A program made the position numbers and the translations under genes. This document shows positions 1 to 7,110 of a stretch of 11,991 nucleotides of DNA, piece by piece (position 1 is the first letter of the stretch; every line of letters starts with the position of its first letter). A model generated the notes under the pieces. The model did not search any database and was not told the origin of the DNA. It saw only the letters and a list, made by a program, of their open reading frames with translations. This DNA is from an uncultured Isosphaeraceae bacterium (GTDB lineage: Bacteria > Planctomycetota > Planctomycetia > Isosphaerales > Isosphaeraceae): the NCBI GenBank assembly GCA_937907405.1, contig CALCIC010001073.1, forward strand, positions 1 through 11,991, in the 5' to 3' direction.

Positions 1-379
1 GCTGGACGAGCAGCCAGGCGGCGTTCGCCCCGTCCTTCCCCACGAGCGAGTACGTCGGCCATCCGTGTCGCTCGACGATTTCGTCGAGGCGCCCGGTGTT
101 CTCCGCGTCGACCCGCCGCATCGTCGCGGCGAGTTGCTCGAACTCGGCCTTTCGGCTCGCGTCCAGTGAGGCCCGAAACGCCGCATCGTCGGCGACTACA
201 CCGCCGTGTTGGCTCATCCATTTTACGATCGTGGTTCGCGCGTCCTGGTCGGCCTTCGCGCGTCGAAGCAGTTCGACCCGGAGTTCCGGCTCCCTGACCG
301 GGGGCCGTTTCGGGTCATCCGCGGCGTTCGAAACGCCGATCAGCGCGAGCCATAGGATCACGGGGATGCGTCGCGTCAT
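1..379 (-). CDS. Secreted DUF6624-like protein, C-terminus cut by window edge
   Basis: The 126 visible residues begin with a signal peptide (positively charged MTRR, hydrophobic core at residues 5-16, likely cleavage after SNA at 17-19), so the product is probably exported. Residues 34-50 (ELLRRAKADQDAR) and 89-126 (DAENTGRLDEIVERHGWPT, then SLVGKDGANAAWLLVQ) match the pattern I know from DUF6624: a D-N-L-I-hGWP core followed by a VG-x-DGA-x-AAW segment. DUF6624 has no established biochemical role to my knowledge, so none is assigned. The ATG at 379 shares its A with the stop codon of the upstream membrane-protein gene (TGATG), which suggests translational coupling. An AGGAA-type ribosome site lies 7 bases upstream (387-391). 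The rest of the gene lies left of base 1. The family call rests on motif memory only. Confidence 0.75.
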   Translation of the reverse strand, partial: MTRRIPVILWLALIGVSNAADDPKRPPVREPELRVELLRRAKADQDARTTIVKWMSQHGGVVADDAAFRASLDASRKAEFEQLAATMRRVDAENTGRLDEIVERHGWPTYSLVGKDGANAAWLLVQ

Positions 380-2049
380 CAGGGGCTTCCTACGTTGCCG
401 CCCGACGACGGCGAACCCACGGGCTTCCGGCCGGCGTCGACTCCATTGGACATCATGATTCTCGATGGATTGGATTCCTCGTTTGCATCGACGTCGAGGA
501 GCCCACCGAGATCCCAGGCGCGGATGACGTAGTCGGCGGGCGGGAGCCACAGCTCGAAATCCGACTCGCCGGCGCGCAGCATGACCTGGTCGAGGGCGAT
601 CGCCTCGTTGGGCTCCCCGGCCGGGAGGGCGGCGATCACGACGGGCCATTCGTTGCCGCGCCACGAGCCCGTGACTCGCGTCAGTTGATCGGAGAAGGCC
701 CCGCGCCGATCCGTCGGCTCCCGCCCGAGACGGGGCGGATGGATCACGACGGCGTCGACGGCGGGGTGCGCCGACGACTCGGGGAAGAGCCGTTCCGACA
801 CGCCCCGGGGCGGCGGGACGAGCATCACCGGATCGGCGATCGGACCGATCCGGCGGGCGAGATCGCGGTAGCCGTCGTCCGGCCGCACCTCGGACGTCTG
901 CCATATTGTGAAGGGTTCAACGCCCGTCATCGCCCACAGCCTCGCGGCCATGTATCGCCCGACGCGCCGGACGTCGTGCTTGAAGACGTGACCGTGACCG
1001 GCGTGCACCACCATCCGCGTGTCCGGCCGTGCGGCGAACTGGCGGGCCAGCGCGGCCGCCTGATATTCCTCACGCCTGTCGAAGTCGCCGTCGGCCACGT
1101 CGTAGCCGCCAACCTCGAAGCCGAGCCGTAGGGCCGTCCGCACCAGGTTGCCGAACCGCGGGTCGAGCGTGTACGACCCCGTCCTCGACGTGGGATATCC
1201 GCGGGATTTCAGGGTCGAGCCGGATTCGGTGATCGCCTCGGCGCAATAGTGGGAGAACCCGGCCGCGCGAAACAGCCCGAGGGTCTGCTCGATCCACGCG
1301 CGGTCCTCGGTGACGGTATGGGCCTCCATGATCAGGACCAGCCGATGTTCCGCCGCGATCCTCGCGACGGCGTCCCGCCAAGGAATCGTCTCTAGCGACG
1401 GGGCGGGGTCGCGTGCGACGGGGGCGTCCGGCGGTTCCTGACCGCCGGCCTCGGGCAGGAGGGGGATGGCGCGGGCCTCGCGCTGACGGCCCAGGACCGC
1501 CAAGGCCGTGCTCAATTCCTGGCGTTCGCTCCAGTCGAGTCGATCTGAAGACTGTTCCAGCGCGACGACGCGCCGGAGCAGCGCCTGACGTGAGTTCACG
1601 GCCGCGGTCCGGCCCGCCACGAACGCGCAGAAGGCGACCAGCACCGCCCCCGTCGCGGCGAACACGGCCCACCGGAACCGGGAGGCCCGGCGTCCCGCCG
1701 AAGAGACTGCGGCGACCAGGGCGGTCGCCGCGATGTTGATGACCCCGAGCACGACCAACGCCGCCGCTTCCAACGAGGGGGGGACCGGCCCGACGGCCGC
1801 CATCGGGTCGAACCACCGACGCCAGCAGCGGATCGCGACCAGGGCCAGCAATGTCGCCGCCGCCACCGCCGCGATCATCGTGCGTGGCCGCGTCTTGACG
1901 GACGCCGCGAGCGCCATCGAGGACATCGTGATCAGGCACAGCGAGACGAGCGCACGCGATCCGGGCGGCGTCAGGTTGGACGCCGCTCCGGCGAGCACGT
2001 AGGCCGTGCCGAGGGCCGCCGCCAGGAGGCCGATCCGTCCCCGGCGCAT
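379..2049 (-). CDS. Multi-pass membrane protein with ChaN/EreA-like C-terminal domain
   Basis: The 556-residue protein has about five hydrophobic segments (roughly 5-25, 32-50, 57-75, 94-116 and 126-146) and then a long soluble region. Residues 225-385 carry a recognisable pattern: LVLIMEAHTVTEDRAW at 237-252, AEAITESGSTLKSRGYPTS near 270-288, GSYTLDPRFGNLVRTALRLGF at 291-311, REEYQAAALA at 326-335 and VVHAGHGHVFK at 347-357. The E-A-H motif, the later His-rich strand and the LxxRGYP segment recall ChaN/erythromycin-esterase-like proteins, but the substrate is unknown. Residues 430-520 form a further uncharacterised domain, with a low-complexity Ser/Gly tail. I chose the ATG at 2049 because GGAGGA lies 8 bases upstream (2058-2063). 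The gene starts 2 bases after the adaptor gene's stop. An in-frame GTG at 2055 sits too close to that site, and the frame extends to 2586 only through adaptor coding sequence. Confidence 0.8.
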   Translation of the reverse strand: MRRGRIGLLAAALGTAYVLAGAASNLTPPGSRALVSLCLITMSSMALAASVKTRPRTMIAAVAAATLLALVAIRCWRRWFDPMAAVGPVPPSLEAAALVVLGVINIAATALVAAVSSAGRRASRFRWAVFAATGAVLVAFCAFVAGRTAAVNSRQALLRRVVALEQSSDRLDWSERQELSTALAVLGRQREARAIPLLPEAGGQEPPDAPVARDPAPSLETIPWRDAVARIAAEHRLVLIMEAHTVTEDRAWIEQTLGLFRAAGFSHYCAEAITESGSTLKSRGYPTSRTGSYTLDPRFGNLVRTALRLGFEVGGYDVADGDFDRREEYQAAALARQFAARPDTRMVVHAGHGHVFKHDVRRVGRYMAARLWAMTGVEPFTIWQTSEVRPDDGYRDLARRIGPIADPVMLVPPPRGVSERLFPESSAHPAVDAVVIHPPRLGREPTDRRGAFSDQLTRVTGSWRGNEWPVVIAALPAGEPNEAIALDQVMLRAGESDFELWLPPADYVIRAWDLGGLLDVDANEESNPSRIMMSNGVDAGRKPVGSPSSGGNVGSP

Positions 2050-2051
2050 CT

Positions 2052-3515
2052 TCACAATCCTCCGGCCGGAGCCCGCCGATTCGGGCTCGCGACGACCTCT
2101 CCAGGCTTCCGGAACTCGGCGCTCACTTTCTCGCCGTCGCGCACCTCCCGGCCCCCGTCGAGGACGATCCGATCGTTGACGCTCAGACCCCGCTCGACGA
2201 CGAAGGAGTCCTCCAGCTCGTTCCGGACGACGATCTCGCGTCGATGCGCCACGTCGTCCTCGTCGACGACGTAGACATACTGCTTGTCGAGGAGTTCGAA
2301 GGCCGCCCGCCGGGGGATGACGGTGGCGTCCTTCAGGACGCGGTGCATCACCACCGTGCCGGTCTGGCCGTGACGCAATAGGCCGTCCGGGTTCGGGAAA
2401 TCGGCGCGAAAGGCGATGGTCCCGGTCTCGCTGTTCGCTTCGGCCTCGATCGCGGCGACCTTGCCGGAGTGCCGAAACATCGAGCCGTCCGCGAGCTTGA
2501 GATCGACTTGTTCCGCCTCCTCGCCCTTGTCCCGGGACGCCATGTATTCGAGGTATTTGGACTCGGGCATGTTGAAGTAGACCCACATCACGCTGCTATC
2601 GGACAGCGTGGTGAGGACGTCTCGCTCCGTGGTGAGACTCCCCGGCTGCTTGCCCATGCGATCGACGAGGCCGTCGAACGGGGCTCGGACCACGGTGAAA
2701 TTGAGTTCGGCCTCTGCCAACTTCGCCCTGGCTTGCGCCCCATCCCGCTTGGCCTGCGAACGCTCCATCTCGACCTTGGAGATCACCTTGTCCTTGAACA
2801 GCTTCTCGGCGTCGCTGAGTTCCAGCTCCGCGAGCTTGGCCTCGGCCAGCTTGGCGTCCAGCTTCGCCAGGTAGAGGGCGGGCGCGACCTTGAACAGCAC
2901 ATCTCCCTGCTTCACCGACTGGCCCTCCTTGAGCGGGACTTCCTCGAGATAACCGTTCTGGAGCGAACGGACCTCGATGTGACGTCGAGCGTCGATCGTG
3001 CAGGAATACTGCTGGGTGACGTCGACGTCCTTGACGTTCGGGCTGGTGGTCACGACCCCGGGGCGACCCCGATCGGCCGTCTCGACCGTCGCTTGCTGCA
3101 GCCGGATCTCGACTTCCAGTCGCCGCGCCTTGACCCTGAGCTTGGTCGCCTCGCTCCCGAGCGCGGCCTGTTTCCGGGCGTCGGCGAGTTGCTCGTACTC
3201 CTTCAGGGCGTTCACGCACGCCCGGTAGAGCGCGACGCGGTCGGATTCCGTTCGCGCCGCGTCCACTTCCGCCTGGAGCAGCAGCAGCTTCGCATCCAGG
3301 GCGTCTTCAATCGAACCACGCGCGCCGACAGCCAGCTTGTCGGCGACCTCCGCCAGCGCCTTCAGGCAGTCGATCCGCTCTTTCTGGAGTTCCTTGACCC
3401 GGGCGGCCGCCGCTCCCTCGCCCTTGCCCGATGGGTTCGCCTCATCCTGGGCGCGGGCGAGCGCCGCTAACAGGCCCGCCGTCGTGACGGTGAGAATCAG
3501 CGATAGCATCTTCAT
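2052..3515 (-). CDS. HlyD/RND-type periplasmic adaptor with extra N-terminal helices
   Basis: The 487-residue protein has a signal peptide (residues 1-22, cleavage near ARA/QDE) with no lipobox cysteine, so a soluble periplasmic or anchor-less adaptor is likely. Residues 35-145 are a charged, Ala/Leu-rich helical stretch resembling helical segments of TolC-type proteins. The adaptor core follows: a first lipoyl-like half with PLKEGQSVKQGDVLFKV at 194-210, a helical hairpin at about 214-272, the second lipoyl half with VVRAPFDGLVDRM at 275-287, a beta-barrel with MWVYFNMPE at 310-318, and a membrane-proximal domain to about 465. These are the signatures of RND efflux membrane-fusion proteins, which link an inner-membrane pump to an outer-membrane channel. 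No pump or channel gene lies in this window. The ATG at 3515 has GGAG 7 bases upstream (3523-3526). The open frame runs 47 codons further upstream without a signal peptide or ribosome site. Confidence 0.88.
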   Translation of the reverse strand: MKMLSLILTVTTAGLLAALARAQDEANPSGKGEGAAAARVKELQKERIDCLKALAEVADKLAVGARGSIEDALDAKLLLLQAEVDAARTESDRVALYRACVNALKEYEQLADARKQAALGSEATKLRVKARRLEVEIRLQQATVETADRGRPGVVTTSPNVKDVDVTQQYSCTIDARRHIEVRSLQNGYLEEVPLKEGQSVKQGDVLFKVAPALYLAKLDAKLAEAKLAELELSDAEKLFKDKVISKVEMERSQAKRDGAQARAKLAEAELNFTVVRAPFDGLVDRMGKQPGSLTTERDVLTTLSDSSVMWVYFNMPESKYLEYMASRDKGEEAEQVDLKLADGSMFRHSGKVAAIEAEANSETGTIAFRADFPNPDGLLRHGQTGTVVMHRVLKDATVIPRRAAFELLDKQYVYVVDEDDVAHRREIVVRNELEDSFVVERGLSVNDRIVLDGGREVRDGEKVSAEFRKPGEVVASPNRRAPAGGL

Positions 3516-3665
3516 CGTGGATCTCCGAGGGGTGTTGGGGGCGCGTCGCCGGCATCCTGTCGAGAGGCTGTAGGGCCAACAACGAACCCACGCCCAGGAA
3601 CCGGAATCGTTCAAGTCGACCGTCAACGAGGAGGACAAATCCGAAGGCTCCGCCACAGGATCGGA

Positions 3666-4769
3666 TCACCGCCAGTCGACCCACCCGAGGGTGATCGCAC
3701 GCGGGTTGGCACCCTTCTCGGAGGCGATGGTACTGGCGTTCTTGCCGTCCGGGTCGCAGACCACGAGGCGCGACTCCGACTTCTTGAGGGGCGCGCCCTC
3801 GTACCACGCTTCGAGGGTGATCTCGCGCCAGACGTAGGCGATCCGTTTTCCGTCCGGGGACCAGCAGAAGCTCAAGATGTCGCCGTCGGCCGGCGTGTCG
3901 CCGACTGCGATCGACTCCCCGGATGCGACATCGAGGACCATCAACTCGCGCTTCGCCGGCCCCGTGCCGTCCTTCGGTGGAGTCATGCGGCCGTGGAGCA
4001 CCCGGTTACCGTCGGGGGAGAGGCGGCCGAAGGCGTTGAACTGCTTCTCGTCGGTCAGCGCCCTGGGCTCGGACCCATCCCGGTTCACGAGATACAGCCG
4101 GGCCCCGCGGGACTGCGGGTTCTCCTTGTCGGCGGCGTAGCAGGTGGTCAGGAAGAGCTTGCCGTCTCGCGACCAGTCCGTCAGGAGGTGGCCCTCGGGT
4201 AGCTTGAGGGCCTTCTTCTCTCTCGTCTTCACATCCATAATGGAATGCGTGAACCCCTGCCCCCAAACCTCCGGCATGTCGGCGAACGCGATCTCCGCGC
4301 CGTCGGGCGACCAGGCCACCGAGACGAGCGTCTTGCACTCGACGCCGAGGTCCGTGTCGGTTCCCTCCTCGTCAAACGTCCGGACATGCAACTTCTGATG
4401 CTCGCCCCCGTCCGCCTCGGACCGGATCAGCATCGCGACTTTCTTGCCGTCCGGTGAGAGCCGGGCGTCGCCTTGAACCGCCTCGCGGCCCACGGTCACT
4501 TCCTTCTCGCCCCGGCCGTCGGGGGTCAGGAGGACCAGATGCCCGGTCCTGTAGATCAGGAACCGGTTCGGCCCCTGGGCGAACGACCTTTCGAGGACCG
4601 GCCTCGACGGCGGTTGGTCCAGGTGGGAAGGACCTTGCTCGGAGCAAAGCGCGCGGGATGCCGTGGGGCCGAGGGGGGGAGTCTCGGCCGTGGCCCGCGT
4701 TGCGGTGAACACCGCGGCGGCGACGATCCCGGATGCAGCGATCCGGATCTGGAGTTTCTGAAGGAACAT
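3666..4769 (-). CDS. Secreted TolB-like beta-propeller protein
   Basis: The 367-residue product begins with a signal peptide (hydrophobic segment 8-22, likely cleavage after RATA at 28). It carries repeated PD40/WD40-like blade motifs: LTPDG at 81, LSPDGKKVAM at 104, WSPDGAEIAF at 153, WSRDGKLFL at 199, LSPDGNRVLHG at 250 and WSPDGKRIAYVW at 303. Motifs of this SPDG type are those of TolB-like periplasmic propellers, which act as protein-binding scaffolds. No catalytic residues stand out, and a peptidase domain as in DPP-IV relatives is absent at this length. The start is uncertain. The ATG at 4769 lies 11 bases from a GGGAG (4781-4785). An ATG at 4778 and a GTG at 4781 are also in frame but too close to that site. 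All choices keep the signal peptide. Confidence 0.85.
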   Translation of the reverse strand: MFLQKLQIRIAASGIVAAAVFTATRATAETPPLGPTASRALCSEQGPSHLDQPPSRPVLERSFAQGPNRFLIYRTGHLVLLTPDGRGEKEVTVGREAVQGDARLSPDGKKVAMLIRSEADGGEHQKLHVRTFDEEGTDTDLGVECKTLVSVAWSPDGAEIAFADMPEVWGQGFTHSIMDVKTREKKALKLPEGHLLTDWSRDGKLFLTTCYAADKENPQSRGARLYLVNRDGSEPRALTDEKQFNAFGRLSPDGNRVLHGRMTPPKDGTGPAKRELMVLDVASGESIAVGDTPADGDILSFCWSPDGKRIAYVWREITLEAWYEGAPLKKSESRLVVCDPDGKNASTIASEKGANPRAITLGWVDWR

Positions 4770-4840
4770 GATGCACATCACTCCCAGGTGAGAAGGCGGC
4801 CGTGGTCAAACCGGTGGTCGACGGCGTGAGCCCAAGGCGA

Positions 4841-4876
4841 CGCCGGCAACCGGCGCGGAGCGCGGGGTGATCCCGC
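4841..4876 (-). terminator. Two adjacent stem-loops in the gap after the WD40 gene
   Basis: Between the stop of the WD40 gene (4884) and the start of the TolB-like gene (4769) lie two perfect inverted repeats. One is CGCCGG-CAA-CCGGCG at 4841-4855 and the other is GCGGG-GTGAT-CCCGC at 4862-4876. Neither is followed by a T-run on the minus strand, so they do not make a textbook intrinsic terminator. They could attenuate read-through, protect mRNA ends or be chance products of high GC. This is the only gap inside the gene cluster where I see such paired hairpins. Confidence 0.3.
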
Positions 4877-4883
4877 CGTCACA

Positions 4884-6074
4884 TCAATCCCTTCTTGAAT
4901 AGATGAGCCCCCCTTTGGGGTCACCCGTTTGCGGATCGAAGAAAGAGAACCCGATGGCGGTTGAGGTGCCGATCCGCCGGCCGTCGGGGGAGGCGAGCAA
5001 GGCCCAGTCGGTGGTCGGTTCGCTCACGTTCAGCCACTTCAGCTCCCAGGTCCCGGTGTCCCAGCACTGAAGTTCGTCGAACGTGCGTTCCACGATCCGA
5101 CCCTGCTCCGCGACTTCACGGGGGATGGAATGGGTCGAGACGTACAGGCGGCTTTCGTCCGGTGAGAGTCGCAAAAGACGCACGTGATCGTGCCGTTTAT
5201 CGACGAGCGTCTTCTCCAGCCTCCCGCTCGCGCGGTCGAGTAGCCACACGTACCCGAACAGGTCCGAGGCGTTGGGGAAGGCCGGATTCGATACGGTCTC
5301 GCCGCCGCCGACGATCAGCCACTTGCCGTCCCGCGTGTACGCGATCGCGTGCGCGAACACGTGCGCCCCCGGCGTGACCTGAACCGCGGCGTACCTCCTC
5401 CGTTCCTCGCCGGTTGCGAGGTCCCACTCGATCACGCCGCTGAAATCCTTGCCGGCCCGCGGGTCGACGGCGGTGCCGGCGATGCGCTCGCCGTCCGGCG
5501 TGAACGTCAGCGAGTTCGCCGAGACCAGGACGTCAGGTGAGATAGCTCGGAGAGGCTTGCCGGTCGCGGCGTCCCAGACGTGGATCGAACTCCGCGCCGG
5601 TTCCCGCCTGGGGTCGTCATGGCCCGTGACCAGGGTCTTCCCGTCCGGCGAGAGGACGACGCCCTGGCACGGCCCGGCGCCGGCATCGAGCTTTGGACCC
5701 GGCACGCCGGACGCCGTCTCCCATGAGTAGACGAGCCCGTCGGTGCATACCGCGAAGAGCTTCGCCCCGTCCGCGGAGAACGCGACTCCGAAACAGGCGT
5801 CGGTGGGCCCGGTCAGCTTGAAGCGCTGTTTCCAGGTGCGAGTCTCGAACAGGAGGATGGTGTGTTCGCCCTTCGCCTCGGGGCGCTTGGCCTGGGCAAG
5901 CGCGAGCAGCTCGCCGTCGCGCGAGTAATTTGCGGCGTAGACGTACTCGCCCCGTGCCGGCGCCGGGTCGCTTGTCTCCCCCGGACCCTGAACCGAGGTC
6001 GCGGTGTGCGAACCGCTGGAGAACAAAGTCAGGAGCATCGTGACCGCGAGAACGGAGCCGTGCGAGAGCACCAT
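4884..6074 (-). CDS. Secreted seven-blade WD40-repeat protein
   Basis: The 396-residue protein has an N-terminal hydrophobic signal (residues 8-20) and then seven WD40-type blades. Their recurring D-G turns are at YSRDGELLA (50), FSADGAKLF (99), LSPDGKTLV (141), FTPDGERIA (191), YTRDGKWLI (246), LSPDESRLY (303) and ASPDGRRIG (361). Closing strands such as HVWDAATG (165-172), IEWDLATG (215-222) and QCWDTGTW (336-343) complete the units. Seven blades are the usual count for a closed propeller, so this protein looks complete, and nothing is fused to it. Such propellers bind protein partners, and the partner here is unknown. The ATG at 6074 has GAGG 5 bases upstream (6080-6083). In-frame starts further upstream, including the ATG at 6101, lack a ribosome site. 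It sits between two other exported-protein genes in the same direction. Confidence 0.87.
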   Translation of the reverse strand: MVLSHGSVLAVTMLLTLFSSGSHTATSVQGPGETSDPAPARGEYVYAANYSRDGELLALAQAKRPEAKGEHTILLFETRTWKQRFKLTGPTDACFGVAFSADGAKLFAVCTDGLVYSWETASGVPGPKLDAGAGPCQGVVLSPDGKTLVTGHDDPRREPARSSIHVWDAATGKPLRAISPDVLVSANSLTFTPDGERIAGTAVDPRAGKDFSGVIEWDLATGEERRRYAAVQVTPGAHVFAHAIAYTRDGKWLIVGGGETVSNPAFPNASDLFGYVWLLDRASGRLEKTLVDKRHDHVRLLRLSPDESRLYVSTHSIPREVAEQGRIVERTFDELQCWDTGTWELKWLNVSEPTTDWALLASPDGRRIGTSTAIGFSFFDPQTGDPKGGLIYSRRD

Positions 6075-6138
6075 CGTCACCTCAGATACGGATCGAACCA
6101 TCGTGGAGTAGGCCGCCCATGCCGCGTGTGATCCGACC

Positions 6139-7050
6139 TCAGTCGTTGCGTTCGGAGATCGACACCACCGAGATCCCATGCTCGGACGTACGGATGCGGA
6201 TCGAGACGACCTTGCCCTTCAACAGCCTCAGGTTCTGCCACTCAAACGGCATATGATTGTTGATCGTGGGTATCACGTGGGAGGCGACCAGCCTGACTCC
6301 CGCGGCCAGCCGCACGTTCACGAGCTGGGCGGCCCTGTCCTCGTCCCGGATCGTGCCCGAGATGACGCCGCTCGCCTCATCAATACTCGTCAAGGTGACA
6401 TTCTTGATGAGGACTGTTCCCTGCGAATCCTGGTCGCGGGGCGCGGCTCTCCCCGTGTCGGAGTTGACTGCCCCGGGCTCGGCCGCCCCATCGGCGGCCC
6501 TTTCAATCACGCGGGTCCATCGCCAGATGGAGGGCGCATCCGAGTAGTCGCGGTACTCGGCGCCGTGCAGTAACCCCGTGACGTCGTAGAACTCGTTCTT
6601 GGTGACCTTATAGACGTACGAGAATCCGGACTTCGGCTCGGCGCCGACCGGATGGAACGTGAAGACGCGCACCGGGCCGCTCTTGTTCAGCTCGAACTCC
6701 GTCGTCCTTTCGCTGAGCATCTCCCCCGTTGGGATGCTGTAGCGACGCAGCGTCTCGCGGTTGCCGACGATGGTCTTCACGCTCCTCAGCGTCGGGGCGC
6801 CCTTTCCTTCGTTCCCGTGGCGCAATTCCCAGGCCCCCTGCAGGAGCTTCAGGTCGTCGTCCGTACCCGGCACGGGCGGGGCGTCCGCGTCGGCGAAGCC
6901 GTGGAACCCGGGGACCTGCACCGGCCGCTGGCTCGCGACGCCGTCGCCCGTGCTCGGGCCACGTCGTTCGTCCGCGGCGAGACCGCGGATCGCGGGGACT
7001 TGCGACGACAGCAGGGCCGCGACGACGATCAGGGTCTTCAACTTGCTCAT
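6139..7050 (-). CDS. Secreted TIGR03067-like domain protein with extra C-terminal domain
   Basis: The 303-residue product has a signal peptide (hydrophobic 7-20, cleavage near residues 25-26). It then carries a domain at about 64-182 that starts with DDDLKLLQGAWELRHGNEGKG and ends with IWRWTRVIER. The D-x-x-x-LQG-x-W opening followed by alternating strands is what I associate with TIGR03067, a family of uncharacterised planctomycete proteins with a likely lipocalin-like barrel. A charged linker (183-205) leads to a second beta-rich region (about 206-303) that I do not recognise. The ATG at 7050 is set by GAGGA 7 bases upstream (7058-7062). It lies 60 bases after the kinase gene and 64 bases before the WD40 gene, probably in one transcript. 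No enzymatic residues can be claimed. Confidence 0.75.
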   Translation of the reverse strand: MSKLKTLIVVAALLSSQVPAIRGLAADERRGPSTGDGVASQRPVQVPGFHGFADADAPPVPGTDDDLKLLQGAWELRHGNEGKGAPTLRSVKTIVGNRETLRRYSIPTGEMLSERTTEFELNKSGPVRVFTFHPVGAEPKSGFSYVYKVTKNEFYDVTGLLHGAEYRDYSDAPSIWRWTRVIERAADGAAEPGAVNSDTGRAAPRDQDSQGTVLIKNVTLTSIDEASGVISGTIRDEDRAAQLVNVRLAAGVRLVASHVIPTINNHMPFEWQNLRLLKGKVVSIRIRTSEHGISVVSISERND

Positions 7051-7110
7051 GGTCAGTTCCTCGAGTGTTGGAGAGGTGGAGAGTCGAACTTTCTTCCGGC
7101 GGTCGCCGCG

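Noticed and set aside
2376..2386. An extra copy of the repeat core (CAATAGGCCGT) inside the adaptor gene
   Set aside because: It lacks the TGCG-N4 context, and the bases are explained by the coding sequence (DGLLRHG) of a conserved adaptor region, so chance is the simpler reading.
2050..2586. N-terminal extension of the membrane-protein gene
   Set aside because: The extra 179 codons are Arg-rich antisense-like sequence inside the adaptor gene, and a strong ribosome site sits just before the ATG at 2049.
3516..3656. 47-codon upstream extension of the adaptor
   Set aside because: It would bury the signal peptide inside the protein and has no ribosome site, whereas GGAG sits 7 bases before the ATG at 3515.
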